NCBI GenBank assembly: GCA_049451635.1
Contig: JBMTVT010000016.1
Span: 1 to 36,081 of the forward strand
Direction of reading: 5' to 3'
Length of the DNA stretch: 36,081 bases
Source of the DNA: JBMTVT01 sp049451635
GTDB lineage: Bacteria; Bacteroidota; Bacteroidia; Flavobacteriales; Flavobacteriaceae
The notes beneath the pieces are model-generated. The model did not search any database, had not been told where the DNA came from, and saw only the letters and a list, made by a program, of their open reading frames with translations. Within the stretch, counting starts at the first letter, position 1; each line of letters starts with the position of its first letter. Made by a program: the position numbers and the translations under genes. Positions 1 to 7,188 of this stretch are shown here, one piece after another.

Positions 1-40
1 ATTAAAAGTATATATTATGATACCGTTTCTAGCAATACGC

Positions 41-84
41 AGTAAAATTGTGCACTTCACCTTTTATAATTGTACAATTTTACT
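41..84. repeat. Imperfect inverted repeat, 13-nt arms
   Basis: Arms 41-53 (AGTAAAATTGTGC) and 72-84 (GTACAATTTTACT) are complementary except at one position and enclose an 18-nt spacer. It lies upstream of the decayed beta-barrel gene in AT-rich sequence with no ORF. It could be an old terminator or a small repeat remnant; there is no T-run typical of a strong terminator. The rest of 1-142 shows nothing recognisable. Confidence 0.35.
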
Positions 85-142
85 TTTATCATATATATTC
101 GTAATTATATAATTTACAGATTATTACCCAAAGCCATTAATT

Positions 143-725
143 ATAAAAAAAATATTTTTAACCATACTACTTGTTTTTTTAATTTATGGATTCTCTCAAG
201 ATAAAAATTTAATTGACAGTCTTCCCAACGCAAATAAAATTCAGCCAAAAACCCCAACTTTTAAAAGTGTGTTAACTTAGGTGTAAGAGGTGGGTACAAT
301 ATCTCTAATTTAGATTTTAAAGATGCACCAATCATGGAAAACAAACACCGAAACAGTATGTATTTTGCTGCTTTTGCAAATATTCGTTTATCAAAAACAG
401 TGTCATTGGCCCCTGAATTACAGTGCTCATCTGAAGGCGCAAATGAAGAAGTACTAAACTTAGATTACATTCAAATGCCGGTAATATTAAGGTTTCGCTT
501 AAGTGAAAAATTTCATTTAGGGTTTGGCTCCCAAATAGGATTAAAAGTACACAAATATGAAGATGCTATAGAAAATATAGCTTACTTTGGAGTAGAGTAA
601 AAATAAACCATGCTATATTTTCTGACCTAAGATATACTTACGGAATTAGAAATATTTTTGATGATAAATTAGGTGTTGAAGCAACAAACACCAATATACA
701 ATTAGGTGTAGGTTACAAATTTTAA
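143..725 (+). pseudogene. Decayed outer-membrane beta-barrel protein (PorT-like / OMP_b-brl family)
   Basis: Read across three frames this is one protein: a signal peptide (KKIFLTILLVFLIYGFSQ), a segment beginning LGVRGGYN, repeated amphipathic strands, and a C-terminal strand ending QLGVGYKF, the terminal aromatic expected of a barrel. Three lesions are visible. The expected ATG is ATA at 143. One T is missing near 277 (ACTTAGG where ACT TTA GGT is needed), giving TAG. One base is missing at 598-600, giving TAA in place of a Tyr codon. The largest open piece is 334-600. The family of small Bacteroidota barrels resembles PorT/OmpA-like proteins; the exact subfamily is not certain. It converges on miaE, the two stop codons overlapping. 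Confidence 0.7.
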
Positions 726-1303
726 CCGTGTATTGTTTCTTTATTTCCTAAATTACGCATAATTTTCGCTTCATATTCAAGAAGTTGTTGCCATTTGTCA
801 TCAACTTCTTTTTTTTCGCCATATTTTCTGGCAAAACCTAAAAACATGGTATAATGGTTGGCTTCACTCACCATTAAATTTCTATAAAATTTAGCCAGCT
901 CTTTATCTTGTAATTCTTCAGAAAGCAACCTAAAACGCTCGCAACTTCTGGCTTCAATTAATGCAGCATACAATAGTCTATGTACCAACTGTGTGGTTCT
1001 GCTACCGCCTTTTGGGAAAAACTTCAACAACTCAACAACATAATCATCACGTCTATCTCTGCCTAGAGCCCATCCACGTTCAATAATTTTATCATGGACC
1101 ATTTTAAAATGGCTAATTTCTTCTTTAACCAAAGCAGTCATTTCTTTAACCAATTCGGTATATTCAGGAAAACTAACAATTAATGAAATGGCAGTACTAG
1201 CAGCTTTTTGCTCACAAAAGGCATGGTCGGTAAGGATTTCTTCAATATTCTTTTCAACAATGTTTACCCATCTGGGGTCTGTTGGTAGTTTTAGTCCTAG
1301 CAT
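722..1303 (-). CDS. miaE: tRNA-(ms2io6A) hydroxylase MiaE
   Basis: 193 residues, full length for the MiaE family of ferritin-like diiron tRNA monooxygenases, which hydroxylate the isopentenyl group of ms2i6A37 in tRNAs reading U-starting codons. Family-typical segments are visible: DHAFCEQKAAS near the N-terminus with the first iron-ligand Glu, EEISHFKMVHD (ExxH pair), LIEARSCERF, and SEANHYTMFLGFAR carrying the second ExxH pair. Oxygen is required for the reaction, pointing to an aerobic or microaerobic lifestyle. It is cytosolic, has no signal peptide, and follows the lipoprotein gene by 2 nt, so it is probably co-transcribed with dnaX and that gene. Its stop overlaps the stop of the decayed barrel gene opposite. 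Confidence 0.93.
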   Translation of the reverse strand: MLGLKLPTDPRWVNIVEKNIEEILTDHAFCEQKAASTAISLIVSFPEYTELVKEMTALVKEEISHFKMVHDKIIERGWALGRDRRDDYVVELLKFFPKGGSRTTQLVHRLLYAALIEARSCERFRLLSEELQDKELAKFYRNLMVSEANHYTMFLGFARKYGEKKEVDDKWQQLLEYEAKIMRNLGNKETIHG

Positions 1304-1305
1304 GA

Positions 1306-1893
1306 TTAAATAATAGTCTTAGATAATGTTGTTTCTTTGATTTGGATATTACCATCATTATCAATCTTTATAATAAAATCTTTGTAAATATCAGTGTTAA
1401 CTAAATTGAAAGAAGTTTTTAAAAAGATGTGATTATCAGTTAGATTTTCATGGTCTATCCAAACAAATTGCATGGTTGAGTTTTTCCAAAATGAAGTGTT
1501 TCCAAACTCTTTAAAAAGACTTTTCATGATAACACCTTCATTGATTAGTATCCCGTTTTTTAAAACAAGTATTTCGGCTTCAAAATTTTTATAGTACAGC
1601 TCCGTGATACTATCTTTTAAGGATTTTATCCTTTTAATTATAGGATTATCAACAACAGATTTGTAATTAATTTTCACTTGAAAACCATTGCTTAAAATAG
1701 TATCCGTAACAATTTGTATTTGTTCGCTTTGAACTGTAATTATTTTTTTATTAAAAGATTTTAAAAGATTGTTTTCTTGTAAAACCTCAGTACTGGTTTT
1801 ATATTTTCTATCCCTACCATCACAACTCATTAATGATATGATTGTTATAAAAAATAATAAATATAACCTGTTGGTATAATGACTTTTAAACAT
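1306..1893 (-). CDS. Putative lipoprotein, possibly DUF4738
   Basis: 195 residues. The N-terminus has a short basic stretch, a hydrophobic segment (LYLLFFITIISLMS) and a lipobox ending SLMSC, so it should be a lipidated periplasmic or outer-membrane protein. The rest alternates beta-strand-like segments (VKINYKSVV, FEAEILVLKNG, FIIKIDNDGNIQIKE) and has no catalytic motif I recognise. The general look (small flavobacterial lipoprotein, 'TDTILSNGFQVKI' region) resembles DUF4738 proteins, but this is a tentative match. The ATG overlaps the last codons of dnaX by 8 nt (start 1893, dnaX stop at 1886-1888), which argues for translational coupling and places it in the dnaX-lipoprotein-miaE operon. 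Confidence 0.7.
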   Translation of the reverse strand: MFKSHYTNRLYLLFFITIISLMSCDGRDRKYKTSTEVLQENNLLKSFNKKIITVQSEQIQIVTDTILSNGFQVKINYKSVVDNPIIKRIKSLKDSITELYYKNFEAEILVLKNGILINEGVIMKSLFKEFGNTSFWKNSTMQFVWIDHENLTDNHIFLKTSFNLVNTDIYKDFIIKIDNDGNIQIKETTLSKTII

Positions 1894-3618
1894 CTAAATC
1901 GAAAATTTTTCTCAACACATCAATGTTGGGGTTTTTTTCCTTTAGTTTTTCAAATTTTTCAAAAGGGGTGTAGGCATATTGTTTTTCCAAAACCTCATTA
2001 ACAGTAACATCAAAATTGATATCAAAGTTATTTAAAGTTTTTCTTAAAAATGCTAAAAGATCATATTGATTGCGTTCCAATTCAACTTTATTGGTTTCAT
2101 TAGGGAATTCTAAAAAAACGGTAGTGTCTTTAACTCTAGGTGTGTCAATTGATAAAATTGATGCCAAATTATGCTGTCCTTTTTCTCTAATATTTTCAAT
2201 ATATTTATTCCAAGTAGCGATAAGTTCATTTTCGGTAAAAGGCTCCTTAGGTAAATCCTCTTCATTTATTACAACATCCATCTGTTTGATTTGATGTTCT
2301 TTTTTTGCCTTGATACTGCTAAGTGACAAACCTGAGGTTCTCTTGTTGTCGTGCTTTAAAACAATTTTTGGAGGTTCTTTTACCTGAAACGATTCAATGG
2401 TTTCTGTTTCACTTAATGCAATGTTATCCTTATTTGATAATTCATCTGCTTTGCTTAGTTCATTTTTTGTTTTGGGAATAGTGACTGGTATGGGAGTAAT
2501 GCCTTTGCTTTTAAAATATGAGGCAGGAATTATGTAGTTTTTGCTATTTTTTTTTTTTCTCCATCAAAAGTGATAGAGGCAAGCTGCATTAAACATAGTT
2601 CTACAAGTAAACGCTGATTTTTACTGCTTTTATACTTTAAATCACAATCGCTGGCTAAATTGATGCCTTGTATTAAAAACTCGTGCGATGCCTTTTTTGA
2701 TTGCTTTAAGTAGTTGGTTTTTGTTTCGTCACCAACTTCAAGCAACATAATGGTTTCTTCAGTTTTACTTACGAGCAAATCCCTAAAATGGGATGCTAAA
2801 CCAGAAATATAGTGATGCCCATCAAAACCCTTAGATAGCGTATTGTTAAAATGCAACAGTAACTCTGGTATTTTATTTTCAAGAATTAAATTGGTACTTT
2901 CAAAATAGGTTTCGTAATCCAGAACATTTAAATTTTCTGTAACAGCTTGTCGTGTTAAGTTTTTACCTGAAAAACTAACCACCCTATCAAAAATTGAAAG
3001 CGCATCACGCATGGCACCATCTGCTTTTTGGGCAATAATGTGCAATGCATCATCTTCTGCATTTACACCTTGTTCTTCAGCAATATATTTTAGATAATCT
3101 TTGGTATCTTTAACAGTAATGCGCTTAAAATCAAAAATTTGACAACGCGATAAAATAGTTGGTATGATTTTATGCTTTTCGGTGGTGGCTAAAATAAAAA
3201 TACAATGCTTTGGTGGTTCTTCCAGTGTTTTTAAGAACGCATTAAAAGCTGCTTGCGAAAGCATATGCACCTCATCGATAATGTAAACCTTGTATTTTCC
3301 TATTTGAGGTGGTATGCGAACTTGATCGGTTAAGTTTCTTATATCATCAACCGAGTTATTTGAAGCTGCATCAAGCTCAAAAATGTTGAATGCAAAATCT
3401 TCATTTCCTGTTTCATTACCCTCACTGTTAATCATTTTTGCCAAAATACGGGCGCAAGTGGTTTTTCCAACACCTCTGGGACCGGTAAGCAATAAAGCTT
3501 GGGCTAAGTGATTGTTCGCAATAGCATTTAAGAGCGTATTGGTAATAGCTTGTTGCCCAACAACATCTTTAAATGTTTGTGGGCGATATTTACGAGCCGA
3601 TACTATAAAATGTTCCAA
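1886..3618 (-). CDS. dnaX: DNA polymerase III subunit tau (full-length reading across the A12 slip site)
   Basis: Clamp-loader ATPase. N-terminal AAA+ module: Walker A GPRGVGKT (46-53), Walker B with IIDEVHML (113-120), sensor ATTE (144-147), SRC (157-159), then the lid and collar domains to about residue 350. The reading frame continues through AGC AAA AAC (SKNYIIPASYF...) into a linker and a C-terminal domain to 1886 (polymerase/helicase-binding part of tau), but only if one extra A is read in the A12 run at 2547-2558. With that -1 shift the product is 577 residues, normal for flavobacterial DnaX. The four-Cys zinc module of most DnaX proteins is absent; residues 62-78 go straight to FELDAASNN. 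As far as I recall this is usual in Flavobacteriia. The piece 1886-2329 is the tau C-terminus, not a separate gene. Confidence 0.85.
2530..3618 (-). CDS. dnaX: DNA polymerase III gamma-like short product (zero-frame dnaX)
   Basis: In the unshifted frame dnaX is open from ATG 3618 to TAA 2530-2532: 362 residues containing the whole AAA+ ATPase, lid and oligomerisation collar, ending in KKKIAKTT just after the A12 run. Loss of the tau C-terminal domains and retention of the ATPase/collar is exactly the organisation of the gamma protein made from dnaX in E. coli and Thermus by slippage. If slippage does not occur here, this would be the only product and the cell would lack tau, which is hard to reconcile with life; so both products, or a sequencing miscount at the homopolymer, are the plausible explanations. 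Confidence 0.7.
   Translation of the reverse strand: MEHFIVSARKYRPQTFKDVVGQQAITNTLLNAIANNHLAQALLLTGPRGVGKTTCARILAKMINSEGNETGNEDFAFNIFELDAASNNSVDDIRNLTDQVRIPPQIGKYKVYIIDEVHMLSQAAFNAFLKTLEEPPKHCIFILATTEKHKIIPTILSRCQIFDFKRITVKDTKDYLKYIAEEQGVNAEDDALHIIAQKADGAMRDALSIFDRVVSFSGKNLTRQAVTENLNVLDYETYFESTNLILENKIPELLLHFNNTLSKGFDGHHYISGLASHFRDLLVSKTEETIMLLEVGDETKTNYLKQSKKASHEFLIQGINLASDCDLKYKSSKNQRLLVELCLMQLASITFDGEKKKIAKTT
2547..2558 (-). other. Poly(A)12 slippery tract in dnaX
   Basis: The coding strand reads GGAG, then twelve A, then TAGC. Zero frame is GAA AAA AAA AAA ATA GCA. A thirteenth A (or ten A) would give AAT AGC AAA AAC and open the frame into the tau C-terminus. Zero-frame termination follows 6 codons after the run. 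This has the properties of a transcriptional-slippage or -1 ribosomal-slippage site; I see no obvious downstream hairpin, which favours transcriptional slippage. A homopolymer length error is the main alternative. Confidence 0.6.
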
Positions 3619-3712
3619 TATTGCTGCATTAATTTCAGCATCTTAATGATGCCAATTGAACGAATAACAAAGTTAAAAATTCAATTCATAATTCAGAATG
3701 CATAAATTAGAA

Positions 3713-3747
3713 TTTAGTAAGAGTTATTAACAATTTGTGTACTTTTG
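3713..3747 (+). promoter_or_regulatory. Bacteroidota-type promoter of rnpB
   Basis: TACTTTTG at 3740-3747 matches the -7 consensus TAnnTTTG of Bacteroidota sigma-ABfr promoters. The predicted start, about 5-7 nt downstream, coincides with the first paired base of the RNase P RNA (3752). A weak -33 element (TTTA, 3713-3716) sits 23 nt upstream. The spacing to the RNA 5' end is the main support. Confidence 0.65.
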
Positions 3748-3751
3748 CAAA

Positions 3752-4063
3752 TAAGTAAATCGCTTTATCGCTGCTTGTGTAAATAAGTGGAGGAAAGTCC
3801 GAACACCGTAGTGCAACATAGTGGCTAATAACCACCAGCCGTGAGGCTAGGAAAAGTGCAACAGAAAGAATGTACAGGTCATGCTGTAGTGAAATCAGGT
3901 AAACTCTATGTGGTGCAATGTCATGTATACCAACGTTTGAGGGCTGCACGCTCGATTGTTGGAGGGTAGACAGCTAAAGTGCCTTGGTAACAATACACTC
4001 AGATAAATGATAAGGGCTCTCTTTTTTTTAGGGAGTACAGAATTCGGCTTATAGATTTACTTA
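3752..4063 (+). ncRNA. rnpB: RNase P RNA, class A
   Basis: The catalytic RNA that removes 5' leaders from pre-tRNAs. Terminal helix P1 is visible: TAAGTAAATC (3752-3761) pairs with GATTTACTTA (4054-4063). Conserved cores are recognisable: GAGGAAAGTCCGAACACC near 3790 (CR-I), GTAAACTCTATGTGG near 3900, TTGGAGGGTAGACAGCTAAAGTGC near 3958-3980, and ACAGAATTCGGCTTATAG near 4037-4054 (CR-V with the pseudoknot partner). At about 312 nt it is a normal length for Bacteroidota. The gene is divergent from dnaX and has its own promoter and terminator. A spurious ORF on the opposite strand inside it should be ignored. Confidence 0.96.
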
Positions 4064-4072
4064 AAAACAAAT

Positions 4073-4100
4073 AAACCCTTCTTAAGCTTAAGAAGGGTTT
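4073..4100 (+). terminator. Perfect palindromic terminator after rnpB
   Basis: AAACCCTTCTTAAG (4073-4086) is followed directly by its exact reverse complement CTTAAGAAGGGTTT (4087-4100). Folding the AAGCTT centre as a loop gives a strong 11-bp stem 10 nt after the RNase P P1 helix. Because it is symmetric, it could also stop transcription arriving from the minus strand. Confidence 0.75.
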
Positions 4101-4299
4101 ACCATTTTAAATAAGTTGGGCTAAAAATTATTTTGGTTAATATACCAAGACTAGTCGCATCCAATCAGTAACTTATTCCCATTTTGATGTAGCTTCCATA
4201 ACCTTTATAAATGTAGATTTTTCTTCTTAATCTTGCAATTCATCATTTTTTTTACTTTTAGTAGCATCATCTGTTTCATTTAGTTTGGTTGGTTAATTT
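4101..4299. other. Gene-free stretch, possible coding remnant
   Basis: No intact ORF. On the minus strand a lysine/aspartate-rich stretch (NETDDATKSKKNDELQD) precedes a TAA near 4228, then EEKSTFIKVMEATSKWE and another TAA near 4175, in one frame. This may be the eroded end of a gene downstream of the broken lipoprotein gene, but I cannot identify a family. Confidence 0.25.
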
Positions 4300-4824
4300 T
4301 TATTCTTCAGGATTTTCCATTTCTATTTCAGGTTCTTTTTGTGAAGTAGCCATAGCATCAAATTCGGCATTCTTAGAAGTTGCATCAAAATAAACATGCT
4401 CTTCAACAATTTTACCATCAGCAAATTGAACTGCTAAATGCACTGGAACTATCAGTTCTTTATTATTTGCAGCAAAAACCACTTTGTGTATATCCCAATA
4501 ATAAATCCATGTTTAATCGTCTTTATCAAGAACCATCTCTATAAATTCCTTTTAATGGTTAAAGCCATATTATGCCATGGCATTGGTCATGCTTTTAAGT
4601 CCATCTAGTCTTGCATCAACAGTTAATGGCTCAGTTGAGTTAGCATAAACTTTTGCGGTATCAGAAAAATGGCTTTTCCAAATATTTCAATTGCCCGCTT
4701 CATAAGCTTTTATTCTAGATTTTAATGTTTCAATTTCTGCTGAATCTAAAAAATAACGTTGCGGTTTGTTTTGGCAAGCAACAAATAGAATTGTTACCAG
4801 CCCAAGTAAAAAAAGTTTTTTCAT
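4300..4824 (-). pseudogene. NTF2/SnoaL-like lipoprotein gene with four in-frame stops
   Basis: From ATG 4824 one frame of 174 codons runs to TAA 4300 without any indel: a lipoprotein signal peptide with lipobox (MKKLFLLGLVTILFVAC), then a sequence typical of flavobacterial 'nuclear transport factor 2 family' proteins (SHFSDTAKVYANSTEP, LDGLKSMTNAMA, TWIYYWDIH, VHLAVQFADGKIVEEHVYFD) and an acidic tail. It is interrupted by TGA at codon 46 (4689-4687, where the family suggests Trp) and TAA at codons 85, 91 and 104 (4572, 4554 and 4515 downward). The decay is purely by substitution. Family assignment comes from overall appearance and is moderate; the pseudogene status is seen directly. Confidence 0.8.
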
Positions 4825-4978
4825 TTTATTTATGGTTTAAAGTTAATACTCAAATTACGCCATAAATAGACACAAGAAAAGGGGTATTTTTTTGGTGATA
4901 GAAAAGTATGTATAGAGTAAGGAGATCTTATGGTAGGAATCTAATTTACTGAAAAAAAGCGAATTATAATGGATAAAC

Positions 4979-5518
4979 TTAAATTATTTCAAAAAAGCTA
5001 AACATATTACCTCCATAACTTTTTGAGTAACTATAATTTTGTAGAGAAGCTAAATTGGTATGCTTTGAGTGTTCAATAATGAGTAAACCACCTTCAAGCA
5101 ATAAGTTATTTTGAAATACCAATTTGGGTATTTTAGCAAATTGTTCATCTGAAAAATTATATGGAGGATCAGCAAAAATAATATTGGTTTGTAAACGGGT
5201 TTTTTCTATAAACTTAAAAACATCACTTTTTATAGTTTCTATGGGCATTTCAAATTTTTCAGCAGTTTCATTTATGAATTTAATACAACCAAAATCTTGG
5301 TCTACACAAGTTATCATCTCTGTACCTCTCGAGGCAAATTCATAGCTTATATTACCAGTTCCAGCAAACAAATCCAATACAGAAACATCATCAAAATAGT
5401 ATAGGTTATTAATAATGTTGAATAAGGATTCTTTAGCCATATCAGTTGTGGGTCGCACAGGTAAGTTTTTTGGCGTAACTATTTTTCTACTTTTATAAAT
5501 TCCTGATATAATGCGCAT
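4979..5518 (-). CDS. rsmD: 16S rRNA (guanine966-N2)-methyltransferase RsmD
   Basis: 179 residues, normal for RsmD. It begins MRIISGIYKSRKI, typical of the family, followed by VRPTTDMAKESLFNII, the SAM-binding motif I DLFAGTGNISYEF (49-61), and the N-methyltransferase catalytic motif IV DPPY (117-120). It methylates G966 of 16S rRNA in the 30S particle, using S-adenosylmethionine. The DUF3822 gene ends at the same base where this ATG begins (5518), so the two are translationally coupled; this rsmD-DUF3822 pairing is common in flavobacteria. Confidence 0.94.
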   Translation of the reverse strand: MRIISGIYKSRKIVTPKNLPVRPTTDMAKESLFNIINNLYYFDDVSVLDLFAGTGNISYEFASRGTEMITCVDQDFGCIKFINETAEKFEMPIETIKSDVFKFIEKTRLQTNIIFADPPYNFSDEQFAKIPKLVFQNNLLLEGGLLIIEHSKHTNLASLQNYSYSKSYGGNMFSFFEII

Positions 5519-6342
5519 TAAAAACTCTTAATTAAAGAAAAATTTGAATATTTGCTATTTGGTTGGTATTCATATTTATAAGAGTCATGCCTATCGCCAA
5601 AACTAACATGTCTAATATATTTGTAGGCTATATTGAATAAATTATCGTCTTTAACTATATCACCAATTAGGATTAAATTCAAAGTTTCTGGGTTAAGGTT
5701 TAATTGCTCTATCGTAAAAAGTATGAAATAAATAAAATCCTCTTTTGTAAGGTATTTAAATGTATTGTAATGTAATAATTTAGATTTATCGACAACAATG
5801 GTCTCAAAATGATTTTTACCCACATGAACATAAAATTTAATGTCTTCAGAGTGTTTTTCAATTTGCAAAATTTCACTGATCAGTACTGTTGAAACATGCT
5901 TGAACGTAAATGTCCCAAATTTATCATAAATGAAGTTGTTTATATTGATGTATGGTACATATACATTAACACTATCATTGATTAAAATATCATCAAAAGT
6001 AATAAAATCAGATTTTAATATTTTGCTGTTGAACTTTAAATAGTCGGCAAGAGCGTCTTCATTGAATAATGGTTTTGGAACTAATGCTGAAATATCGTTA
6101 TCATGGATAACACAGACGCTTGAGAAAGTATTGTTTAAAACATGTTCTGTATTAAATTGTTCAATTAAAACATCCAATAATTCTAAGGGATTTAGTTTTT
6201 TATCAAAATACATATCCTTTAAAAAACTAATGGTATTGGTATTTGAATTTAGAATACAAAAAGAAAGTCCACTCAAACTTATTTGAATGGACAGTTGTTC
6301 TGAATTGGTTAGTTTATTAGATTTTTTACTCTGCAGAGCCAT
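5518..6342 (-). CDS. DUF3822 family protein
   Basis: About 274 residues from ATG 6342 (MALQSKKSNK); an upstream in-frame ATG at 6363 would give 281 residues but overlaps the preceding gene by 38 nt. The sequence has the hallmark opening LSIQISLSGLSFCILN of DUF3822 and the internal pattern of an actin/ASKHA-like fold: two halves, with FYVHVGKNHFETIVVDKSKLLHYNTF resembling a PilM-like beta-sheet and LILIGDIV later on. Function is unknown. It is consistently found next to rsmD in Bacteroidota, and here it sits between the membrane-anchored protein gene and rsmD with overlaps at both ends, so the three form one operon. No signal peptide. Confidence 0.85.
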   Translation of the reverse strand: MALQSKKSNKLTNSEQLSIQISLSGLSFCILNSNTNTISFLKDMYFDKKLNPLELLDVLIEQFNTEHVLNNTFSSVCVIHDNDISALVPKPLFNEDALADYLKFNSKILKSDFITFDDILINDSVNVYVPYININNFIYDKFGTFTFKHVSTVLISEILQIEKHSEDIKFYVHVGKNHFETIVVDKSKLLHYNTFKYLTKEDFIYFILFTIEQLNLNPETLNLILIGDIVKDDNLFNIAYKYIRHVSFGDRHDSYKYEYQPNSKYSNFSLIKSF

Positions 6343-7060
6343 ATGTTTTTGGCCAGTTTCCATTAGTATTTACCTCATCCATTGAACCAACTTTTAGTTT
6401 ATCTCCATTAACACCGTCAACCGAAACCACTTGGTTCTCTTGCATTAATAAATCTTTGTCCTGGTCAAATAAAATAACATTTTTTAAAACCGAAGCTTCA
6501 AACACTGGTATTTTTATGTTACTTTGTTCAATAAAACCAGCTTGTAATTTAAACTTAGCACCTTCTTCACCAACTGGAACGTTCATCATGGTTTTGTAAC
6601 GCGTTGAGTTTTTAAATAATGAATCTTTAACAGATTCAAAACCTAATGTATCAATCACAATAATTTCTTTAGTCATATCAACACCAAATTGTTTTGTTAA
6701 TACTTCATCTTTAATGGTAGAATCACGTCGTTGTGTGATGGTATATTGTGCAGTGTCAATAAACTTAACTAGATTATCAAAGTCGTCAGCAAATTTTCCA
6801 GTTACTTCTCGGTGTGCCAACTGTGCGTCTCTTATGTCTTTTAAGCTTTTAATAACTTGAGAATAACGTTTGTTTTTTACTTTATTAAACTGAATTGGCT
6901 CATAAATAGATTTGTAAGTTTGGTAGCCTAAAAAAGCAATTAATAGCCAAAGCACTATGGTTAAAACTGGTTTAAACTTGGTAGGAATAAATTTATCAAT
7001 CAACTTAACCAAGCCAATTGTAACTAATATCACTGCAACTGCAATAAGAATGAACGTCAT
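6326..7060 (-). CDS. Conserved membrane-anchored protein of unknown function
   Basis: 244 residues. Two hydrophobic segments at residues 2-20 (FILIAVAVILVTIGLVKLI) and about 32-48 (VLTIVLWLLIAFLGYQTY) form a membrane hairpin. They are followed by a soluble region with a helical stretch (FNKVKNKRYSQVIKSLKDIR), a segment reminiscent of the 'AHREVTGKFADDFDNLVKFID' pattern of pilin-like/type II secretion pseudopilin-like flavobacterial proteins, and a beta-rich C-terminus. No enzymatic motif is visible. It is the promoter-proximal gene of the operon with DUF3822 and rsmD. I recognise the arrangement as flavobacterial but do not know the function. Confidence 0.75.
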   Translation of the reverse strand: MTFILIAVAVILVTIGLVKLIDKFIPTKFKPVLTIVLWLLIAFLGYQTYKSIYEPIQFNKVKNKRYSQVIKSLKDIRDAQLAHREVTGKFADDFDNLVKFIDTAQYTITQRRDSTIKDEVLTKQFGVDMTKEIIVIDTLGFESVKDSLFKNSTRYKTMMNVPVGEEGAKFKLQAGFIEQSNIKIPVFEASVLKNVILFDQDKDLLMQENQVVSVDGVNGDKLKVGSMDEVNTNGNWPKTYGSAE

Positions 7061-7152
7061 AGTATGTTTTTAATTAAAAAAAAATTAATGGTATTTAGCA
7101 AATCTACAATTTTTTTTTAATGCTAAAAGCCTATAGGAGTAAAAATCATTTC

Positions 7153-7160
7153 TATCTTTG
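7153..7160 (+). promoter_or_regulatory. -7 box upstream of helicase gene
   Basis: TATCTTTG fits TAnnTTTG and lies 28 nt before the ATG at 7189. No convincing TTG -33 element is present at the usual distance, so the call rests on the -7 box and its position. Confidence 0.45.
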
Positions 7161-7188
7161 AATAATTTCCTAAGAGAATCATCCGTAA

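Noticed and set aside
2070..2294. Plus-strand ORF opposite the dnaX C-terminus
   Set aside because: Antisense shadow of the conserved DnaX tau domain, no start context or homology.
1886..2329. Independent 147-residue gene downstream of dnaX
   Set aside because: Its only start would be a TTG, and the same frame is open upstream to the A12 run with sequence typical of the DnaX linker; it is the tau C-terminus.
3707..3949. 80-residue minus-strand ORF
   Set aside because: It lies almost entirely inside the RNase P RNA gene; its translation has no family resemblance.
4300..4824. Stop-codon reassignment as explanation of the in-frame stops
   Set aside because: Both TAA and TGA occur inside the frame, while neighbouring genes use these codons as normal terminators.
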